From assembly GCA_040905805.1 (NCBI GenBank), contig JBBDQS010000035.1, positions 1 through 46,875 of the forward strand: a stretch of 46,875 bases of DNA, in the 5' to 3' direction. The notes under the pieces are model-generated. The model was not told the DNA's origin and did not search any database. It worked only from the letters and a program-made list of their open reading frames with translations. Positions within the stretch are counted from its first letter, which is position 1; each line of letters begins with the position of its first letter. This document shows positions 41,673-46,875 of this stretch, one piece after another. Position numbers and translations under genes: made by a program. The DNA is from Egibacteraceae bacterium. GTDB taxonomy: Bacteria; Actinomycetota; Nitriliruptoria; Euzebyales; Egibacteraceae.

Positions 41673-42806
41673 TCAGGCGAGAGCCTGCTGGAGGTCGGCG
41701 ACGAGATCATCGGGCTCCTCGATGCCCACCGACAGGCGGATGAGGTCGTCGGGCACCGCCACCGGCGAGTCGGCGGTGGACGCATGGGTCATGCGCCCCG
41801 GATGCTCGACGAGGGACTCCACACCGCCGAGCGACTCGGCGAGGATGAACAGCCGGAAGCGGGCGCAGGCCCGCAGGGCGGCCTCGACGTCGGCCATGCG
41901 GAACGACACCATGCCGCCGAAGTCGTGCATCTGGCGGGCGGCGATCGCATGGCCGGGATGCTCGGGCAGCCCCGGATAGAGCACCGCGGTCACGGCCGGG
42001 TGGGCTCGCAGGGCGTCGACGACCGCCCGTGCGCCCTCGCAGTGGGCGCGCATCCGGACCGCGAGGGTCTTGACCCCGCGCAGCGTGAGCCACGCGTCCC
42101 ACGGGCCCGGGACCCCGCCGATGGCGTTCTGCAGGAAGCCGATGCGCGCGGCCAGGTCGTCGTCGTCGAGCAGGACCGCACCGCCCACCACGTCGCTGTG
42201 GCCGCCCAGGTACTTGGTGGTGGAGTGCACGACCATGTCGGCCCCCAGCGCCAGCGGCTGCTGCAGGTAGGGCGTGGCGAAGGTGTTGTCCACGACCACC
42301 AGCGCCCCGCGCTCGCGCGCGAACGCGGCCAGCGCCGCGATGTCGAACACCGTCAGCAGCGGGTTGGTGGGCGTCTCGATCCACAGCATGCGGGTGGCGG
42401 GTCGCCACGCGGCGGCGACCGCGTCGAGGTCGGCCAGGTCCACCGGGTCGAACGCCAGCCCCCACGGCGCGTGGACCTGGGCGAACTGTCGGTACGTGCC
42501 GCCGTAGACGTCGTTGGCCAGCACGACGTGGTCGCCGGGGCCCAGGGTGCGCAGGACCGCGTCGCCGGCCGCCAGCCCCGAGGAGAAGGCGAACCCGTGG
42601 GCCGCGCCCTCCAGGGACGCGAGCGCGACCTGCAGCGCGTCGCGGGTCGGGTTGGCGCTGCGGGCGTACTCGTACCCGGAGTGCCGGCCGACCTCGGTCT
42701 GGGCGAACGTGGAGGTCTGGAAGACGGGCACCGCGACGGCACCCGTGCGCGGCTCGGGCGCCTGCCCCGCGTGGATGGCGCGGGTGGAGAACCCCGCTTG
42801 GGTCAC
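41673..42806 (-). CDS. metB: Cystathionine gamma-synthase/lyase family enzyme
   Basis: The 377-residue PLP enzyme shows the Cys/Met metabolism family motifs: AIHAGQAPEPRTGAVAVPVFQTSTFAQ at the start, YEYARSANPTRDALQ, VDNTFATPYLQQPL and the PLP lysine in HSTTKYLGGHSDVVGG. GTG at 42806 with GAAGG seven bases ahead is the likely start. Whether it makes cystathionine from O-acyl-homoserine (synthase) or splits it (lyase, reverse transsulfuration) cannot be settled from sequence. The neighbouring cystathionine beta-synthase favours the lyase direction. 38 bases downstream of cbs. Confidence 0.94.
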   Translation of the reverse strand: MTQAGFSTRAIHAGQAPEPRTGAVAVPVFQTSTFAQTEVGRHSGYEYARSANPTRDALQVALASLEGAAHGFAFSSGLAAGDAVLRTLGPGDHVVLANDVYGGTYRQFAQVHAPWGLAFDPVDLADLDAVAAAWRPATRMLWIETPTNPLLTVFDIAALAAFARERGALVVVDNTFATPYLQQPLALGADMVVHSTTKYLGGHSDVVGGAVLLDDDDLAARIGFLQNAIGGVPGPWDAWLTLRGVKTLAVRMRAHCEGARAVVDALRAHPAVTAVLYPGLPEHPGHAIAARQMHDFGGMVSFRMADVEAALRACARFRLFILAESLGGVESLVEHPGRMTHASTADSPVAVPDDLIRLSVGIEEPDDLVADLQQALA

Positions 42807-42844
42807 GGCGACGCCTTCATCTCGGTCCCCACCCTCCACGGCGA

Positions 42845-44248
42845 CTACGTCGCCGCCTCTCCCGTGAGGAAGTCCAGGACGTCGGCGCGGGTCAGCACGC
42901 CGATCGGCGTCGGACCCTCGCACACCACCACCGCCGGGCCCTGCGAGGTGAGGACCGCCATCGCGTGGTCCACGGTGTCGCGCGCGTCGACCATGGGCAG
43001 CGGATCGTCCATGACCTGCGCGACCGTCTGGTCGAGCACGCCGGTGTCGCGGTAGGCCCGGTCGAGCAGGCCGCGCTCGGCGATGCTGCCGAGGACCGCG
43101 TCGCGCGACTCGATGTGGACGGCCGCGGCGCCCGACCCCGCCCCCTCGGTCTTGACCACCGGCATCTGGCTGACGCCGTAGCGGTGCAGCGTGGCGATCG
43201 CCTCGCGGACCGACTCGTCGGGGTGCACGTGCACGATCGCGGGCAGGTCCCCGTGGCGGGCTGCGAGCACCTCGGAGAGGCGCGCGGCGGCCCCACGCCG
43301 GTCGAGGAAGCCGTTCGCGGCCATCCACTCGTCGTTGAAGATCTTGGACAGGTAGTTGCGCCCGCTGTCGGGCAGCAGCACGACGATGATGGCATCCGGC
43401 GGATACTGTGCTGCCACCGCCAGGGCCGCCCACGCCGCCAACCCACCCGAGCCGCCGACGAGCATGCCCTCCTCGCGGGCGAGCCGGCGGGTGGCCAGGA
43501 AGGCATCACGGTCGCTCACCGTGACGTAGCGGTCGACGACGCTGGGGTCGAAGGTGGCGGGGATGAAGTCCTCCCCGACGCCCTCGACCAGGTAGGGGTA
43601 GGCCTCGTCGCCGGAGTACAGCGAGCCCTCCGGGTCGGCCCCCACGATCTGGACGTCGGCGTTCTGCTCCTTCAGGTAGCGGCCCGCGCCGCTGATGGTG
43701 CCGCCGGTGCCCACACCCGCCACGAACACGTCGAGCTTGCCCTCGGTCTGGCGCCAGAGCTCAGGGCCGGTGGACGCGTAGTGCGCCTCGGGGTTGGCCT
43801 GGTTGGCGTACTGGTTCGGCTGGTAGGCCCCGGGGATCTCGTCGGCCAGGCGCTCGGCCGTGCGGTAGTAGCTGCGCGGGTCCGCGGGCTCGACCGCCGT
43901 GGGGCAGGTGACCACCTCCGCCCCGTAGGCGCGCAGGAGGCTGATCTTCTCCTGGCTCATCTTGTCAGGCATCACGAACACGCAGCGGTACCCCCGCTGC
44001 GCGGCGGCGATCGCCAGCCCGGCACCGGTGTTGCCGCTGGTCGGCTCGACGATCGTGCCGCCGGGCCGCAAGTGCCCCGCGCGCTCGGCGGCCTCGATCA
44101 TGGCCATGCCGATACGGTCCTTGACGCTGCCGCCCGGGTTCATGTACTCGACCTTGGCGATCACCGTCGGGGGGACGGCCGCGCTGAAGCGGGCCATCCG
44201 GACCAGGGGGGTATCGCCCACCAGGTCCACGAGCGAGTTCACGATCAT
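42845..44248 (-). CDS. cbs: Cystathionine beta-synthase
   Basis: The 467-residue protein is a fold-II PLP enzyme with the Lys in GGSVKDRIGMAM, the SGNTGAGLAIAA loop and GTGGTISGAGRYLKE, followed by two CBS domains (about 340-460: MPVVKT...; AQVMDDPLPMVDARDTVDHAMAVL). It joins homocysteine and serine to form cystathionine. An ATG at 44248 with AGGGG five bases ahead is chosen; an in-frame start at 44263 exists. It is followed by the gamma-lyase/synthase gene, giving a complete reverse transsulfuration route. No heme domain is present, as in other bacterial CBS. Confidence 0.93.
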   Translation of the reverse strand: MIVNSLVDLVGDTPLVRMARFSAAVPPTVIAKVEYMNPGGSVKDRIGMAMIEAAERAGHLRPGGTIVEPTSGNTGAGLAIAAAQRGYRCVFVMPDKMSQEKISLLRAYGAEVVTCPTAVEPADPRSYYRTAERLADEIPGAYQPNQYANQANPEAHYASTGPELWRQTEGKLDVFVAGVGTGGTISGAGRYLKEQNADVQIVGADPEGSLYSGDEAYPYLVEGVGEDFIPATFDPSVVDRYVTVSDRDAFLATRRLAREEGMLVGGSGGLAAWAALAVAAQYPPDAIIVVLLPDSGRNYLSKIFNDEWMAANGFLDRRGAAARLSEVLAARHGDLPAIVHVHPDESVREAIATLHRYGVSQMPVVKTEGAGSGAAAVHIESRDAVLGSIAERGLLDRAYRDTGVLDQTVAQVMDDPLPMVDARDTVDHAMAVLTSQGPAVVVCEGPTPIGVLTRADVLDFLTGEAAT

Positions 44249-44306
44249 GGGCGCCCCTGGCACTCGGCTACCCCCGCAGCCTAACCGACGTGTGGGCCGC
44301 CGGAGC

Positions 44307-44870
44307 TCACCGGGCGAGGCGGGCGGTCACGCGATCGGTGACCGGGGCGACCTCGGCCGGGATCCGGGGCGTCGGGGCGAGCACGGGGTAGGCCACCTGC
44401 GGGTGCCCGCCGCGCACCACCACGACCCGGTCTGCGAACAGGGCGGCCACCCCCACGTCGGTGACGGCCACGACCGTGGTGAGCCCCAGGTCGGCCACGC
44501 CCGCCAGGTCGGCCAGCGCCAGATCGTGGCTGCCCGCGCCGGCGCGCGTGAAGGGATCGGTGATCGCGAGCGCGCGCATGCCGACCCGTGCGGCCTGGAC
44601 CGCGTGGATGCGCACCGTGCCGGCGGCTGCCGCGACGGCCCCGTCCAACATGGCGCAGTCTTCCAGCGCGTCGGCCAGGGCGTCCAGGACCTCGCGGGTG
44701 CCGTCGCCCACCAGCGCGAGGGTCTCGCCGACCAGGACGTTCAGGCCCGGCACCCGGGCGGCGTAGCGGGGGGTGCGGTCGGTGCCCCAGGTGTGCACGA
44801 CGAGCTCGTCGGGGCTGAGGCCCACCCGGGTGGACGGGCGAGCGGTCTGCGGCGCGGTCTGGGTGGGCAT
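44307..44870 (-). CDS. Degenerate ABC-ATPase-like protein
   Basis: The 187-residue product starts at ATG 44870. By eye it follows the ABC ATPase pattern: VLVGETLALVGDGTREVLDAL (compare a typical VxxGETxALVGxxGxGKSTLL), ALAITDPFTRAG (compare Walker B LLADEPT), and TTVVAVTDVGVAALFADRVVVVRGG (compare the H-loop TVVVVTHD...ADRVVVL). The P-loop Lys, Ser/Thr and H-loop His are all missing and there is no clear LSGGQ. It should not hydrolyse ATP by the usual chemistry. No permease gene is nearby. A role as pseudo-ATPase or relic is inferred; identity is uncertain. Confidence 0.5.
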   Translation of the reverse strand: MPTQTAPQTARPSTRVGLSPDELVVHTWGTDRTPRYAARVPGLNVLVGETLALVGDGTREVLDALADALEDCAMLDGAVAAAAGTVRIHAVQAARVGMRALAITDPFTRAGAGSHDLALADLAGVADLGLTTVVAVTDVGVAALFADRVVVVRGGHPQVAYPVLAPTPRIPAEVAPVTDRVTARLAR

Positions 44871-45210
44871 GGGGCGATGATCGGGGGCGCCTGCACCGTC
44901 CACAACAAGGACAACGCTGCAAACCCCGTCGGGTCGCAGGATCAACCGTGTAAAAGCGGGGACTACCCGTGGATCTCGGCGTACTTGCGCTTCCGCGACC
45001 GGTGTCGACCCGTGTCCGTTTCGGCCGGTGCGACCAGGGTTTTCGTCGGCGGCCATGCGCATGATGTCGACCCATGTCGAAGCCGGTTGGGGTCACCGTT
45101 GGGGTCACACGGCCTTCCTGGCTACCAGGCGGGATGATCCTGGGAAGCACGCCAGAGGCACACGGCTAAAGCCGGAGGGGGGGACGCCCACCCTCCTATA
45201 GTCTCGTCGC
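44871..45210. other. Intergenic region with short direct repeats
   Basis: 340 bases between the divergent ABC-like gene and the unknown gene at 45211. It holds two near-identical segments GTGTCGACCCGTGTC and ATGTCGACCCATGTC (about 61 bases apart, near 45002 and 45065) and a doubled GTTGGGGTCAC near 45080-45106. These may be operators for one of the two genes or leftovers of DNA insertion. No gene is seen. Confidence 0.5.
45197..45202 (+). promoter_or_regulatory. -10 element of a possibly leaderless gene
   Basis: TATAGT lies eight bases ahead of the GTG at 45211, the spacing of leaderless actinobacterial transcripts that begin at or next to the start codon. No Shine-Dalgarno is seen between. 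A GC hairpin (GGAGGG/CCCTCC) lies just upstream at 45173-45195. Confidence 0.5.
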
Positions 45211-45618
45211 GTGGAGGGGGACACCAACAGTCTAGGCGACAACGCACTCGTCGTGCGCTTCAGGCCCATCATGGCCGAGGCCGTCCTTCGATCGGCCGAG
45301 AGGGCTCATCGCCGTACGGGATACCATCGTGTGTCGGTCTTTGCCGCTGAAGCAGTCCCGGGCGAGAGCGCCGAGTCTCTTCGTGCCCGTCTTCTCGCGG
45401 CCGCGGAGCTCTCAGGCATTGACCCGCACGGCAACAAGCGCTACTACGTCTGCGCGAAGGCCTCCACGCTTCGGGAGCGCGGATTCACCTTTCAGAAGTC
45501 CGGGTATCCAGGAGAGGCCTCTGAGCATTATGATGTGGATCTAGGAGTGAAGCCCGACGTCGATGTGGCCGAGAGGTTCCTCGAAGCCTTCACTTCAGCG
45601 GAGGAGTGGTCCCGGTGA
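45211..45618 (+). CDS. Unknown protein, first gene of a small pair
   Basis: The 135-residue product starts at GTG and has lower GC and weaker G/C third positions than the housekeeping genes. The N-terminus has a polar/hydrophobic beta-like stretch (NALVVRFRPIMAEAVLRSAE) and the C-terminal half is acidic (KSGYPGEASEHYDVDLGVKPDVDVAERFLEAF). Its stop overlaps the next start by four bases (GTGA), so the two genes are coupled. I recognise no family. Confidence 0.7.
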   Translation: MEGDTNSLGDNALVVRFRPIMAEAVLRSAERAHRRTGYHRVSVFAAEAVPGESAESLRARLLAAAELSGIDPHGNKRYYVCAKASTLRERGFTFQKSGYPGEASEHYDVDLGVKPDVDVAERFLEAFTSAEEWSR

Positions 45619-45950
45619 CCGTACGAGTCTCAATAGACCTTAATGTCCGAGTTCGTGGAAACCACACCTATACCGGGTTGGAGGATGTGTCCGGCGGCAT
45701 TGCCCGTGAGAGGATGGCCGTTGAGGTCCATGAAGAGGAAAGCGGCCTAGTTGGCCGCGGGTACATCACCGAGATCGATGAAGACCGTCAGTTGGTGTAC
45801 CTCGCTGTCGAGTGGGACTCTTTGGCCCCCCCGTCCCAGGCTGGAGTCCGAGCGACCTCCTCCGCCAGTTCGTTCAAGCGTCTCAGTCAGCATCCCGATG
45901 ACGGGTCGCTAGTCCGGTCCGGCAACCACCTCGCGAAACTGAGCAGATAG
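45615..45950 (+). CDS. Unknown protein, second gene of the pair
   Basis: The 111-residue product starts at GTG within the stop of the preceding gene. It looks beta-rich: VRVSIDLNVRVRGNHTYTGLEDVSGG, then RGYITEIDEDRQLVYLAVEWDSL, and a Ser/Arg-rich tail. Low GC like its partner. Paired unknown genes with overlap could be toxin and immunity or antitoxin proteins, but no motif proves this. Its end overlaps by 42 bases the end of the gene on the other strand (45909). Confidence 0.7.
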   Translation: MTVRVSIDLNVRVRGNHTYTGLEDVSGGIARERMAVEVHEEESGLVGRGYITEIDEDRQLVYLAVEWDSLAPPSQAGVRATSSASSFKRLSQHPDDGSLVRSGNHLAKLSR

Positions 45951-46262
45951 CTCGGGAGGCATGGCTAGCCCGATGTTGGTGAAGCGGCAGCCGTAGAACT
46001 CACACGACTCAATGCCGATCGCCCCTACTACCCATCGCCCTGTCTCAATCTCCCAGATGACGCTGTCCAGGTCGTTGTTCGCGACGTCGTAGGTGCACCC
46101 GTTCATGGTTACGCCATCGAGGACCGCGAGAACTGCAGGCCCCATGATGTGACAGCTCTCGAATGTCAGCCCTCGCAAGACCGCGTCCGTGACAGCCAGC
46201 TCCGTAATGCGGATCGTCGTGTTGCGGTAGGTGCGGTCGCTAGGCGTCAGCTGTGGCGGCAC
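45909..46262 (-). CDS. Repeat-type beta-helix-like protein, unknown function
   Basis: The product, about 117 residues from a GTG at 46262, has pentapeptide-like turns: LRGLTFESCHIMGPAVLAVL, MNGCTYDVANNDLDSVIWEI, and VGAIGIESCEFYGCRFTNIGL. The spacing of Leu/Phe and Cys suggests a right-handed beta-helix of five or so coils. An in-frame extension to 46394 is Pro/Arg-rich and unlikely. Proteins of this kind occur in actinobacteria and phages; a role is not known to me. Lower GC, so possibly transferred. Confidence 0.65.
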   Translation of the reverse strand: MPPQLTPSDRTYRNTTIRITELAVTDAVLRGLTFESCHIMGPAVLAVLDGVTMNGCTYDVANNDLDSVIWEIETGRWVVGAIGIESCEFYGCRFTNIGLAMPPELSAQFREVVAGPD

Positions 46263-46431
46263 CGGCCCGGTCCCCCCTTCGGATCTTGTAGGCGGCCTGG
46301 AGCGAGGGGCTGCAGGTTCCCACAGATTGCCGGTGTGCGCACGTGCATAAGTGCACGCGCGCGAAGGTCCTGACAGCTCTTCGAGGGCAGTCACTCCGAC
46401 ATTCCCCCGGAATAACCTACGATGCCCGGTG

Positions 46432-46875
46432 ATGAGCAGCCTCCCACCGCCACCCCGGCGCGGACCTTACATGCCCGCGCCCGGGCAAGGCCCACACCGG
46501 CCCCGCCAGCCTTGGTACGACGACACCTGGAAGCTGATGGGGGTCATCGCCGGAGGGCTGACGGGCGCCATCATCGCAGTGCTGTTGCTCGCGACGCTAC
46601 TCATCAGCAGCGGCGACGGGGGGCGGCCCGCCGCAAGGTCCGCCTGCCGACCAGGACAACGGTCTCGCGGCGGACGACGCCGAGACGGGGCCGGCTGACA
46701 CGCCGGATCGGACGCACGACCCAGAGCCGGCGACGGAACCCACACCCGCCAGCCCCGACCCCGAGGTGACCGAGCACGCAGGCATCGGCGAGCCCGCGTC
46801 GGACGGCCAATTCACGTTCACACAGGCTGTCGCAGAATGGGCCGACGGGCCGACAATGCATGCGCACGCGCCTGC
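46432..46875 (+). pseudogene. Membrane-anchored protein with frameshift, cut by window end
   Basis: From the ATG at 46432 the frame encodes a Pro-rich N-terminus (SSLPPPPRRGPYMPAPGQGP), a charged WYDDTWK segment and one transmembrane helix (MGVIAGGLTGAIIAVLLLATLL), then becomes Arg-rich. Removing one G from the G6 run at 46618-46623 continues the coding frame as SSGDGGGPPQGPPADQD, then an acidic Pro/Thr linker, and DGQFTFT, the start of a DUF4352-like extracellular domain, up to the window edge. So the intact gene would be a single-pass membrane protein; the run may be a phase-variable site or a sequencing error. Confidence 0.7.

Noticed and set aside
40254-43055. A 933-residue plus-strand frame over obgE and metB
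   Set aside because: It spans two well-identified minus-strand genes and has a low-information composition.

Overview
The window is very GC-rich DNA with dense, mostly minus-strand genes, frequent GTG/TTG starts and strong G/C third positions. The gene order obgE, proB, proA, nadD, rsfS, phosphatase, leuS, comEA, comEC, holA, (rpsT), lepA, hemW, hrcA, dnaJ is the conserved actinobacterial housekeeping order. I infer a chromosomal segment of a deep-branching, high-GC actinobacterium (Nitriliruptoria/Egibacter-like is my guess, unverified).

Layout. Positions 1-7000: a ThDP enzyme, a patatin lipase, a HIT protein, a small Cys/His protein, and a prolyl oligopeptidase flanked by two paralogous lipoproteins. 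7000-13150: dnaJ, hrcA, a broken small gene, hemW and lepA, with rpsT divergent. 13150-16300: a HAD phosphatase and two alkylation-repair genes (Ada-AlkA fusion and ogt). 16250-23740: holA, comEC, comEA and leuS, with a GC-rich repeat region where comEC has no stop codon. 23800-27200: tRNA-Ala(GGC) and a three-gene operon (KSIII-like, phytoene-desaturase-like flavoprotein, SnoaL-like) that looks like a small biosynthetic cluster. 27500-41650: the obg-pro-nadD-rsfS cluster, interrupted by accessory genes. 41670-44870: a transsulfuration pair (cbs, metB-like) and a degenerate ABC-ATPase-like protein. 45200-46875: a lower-GC accessory patch of small unknown genes, ending in a frameshifted membrane-anchored protein cut by the window edge.

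The most unusual content is inside the proline/NAD cluster. A secreted S-layer-homology/CHRD protein is followed 11 bases later by an 856-residue protein that fuses two cyclic-nucleotide-binding-like domains, a flavin-dependent halogenase-like monooxygenase and a C-terminal zinc ribbon. About 4.2 kb further on lies a membrane class III nucleotide cyclase next to a membrane-anchored subtilase. Signalling between cyclase and fusion enzyme is a hypothesis; the phosphate-binding Arg expected in the first cNMP-like domain is Ala.

Other points: a structured repeat of about 85-92 bases sits just upstream of hrcA and ogt, in the same orientation as each gene; several small genes are broken by single-base shifts, three of the possible shift sites being G-runs or simple junctions that could also be assembly errors; rsfS appears to need a CTG start.
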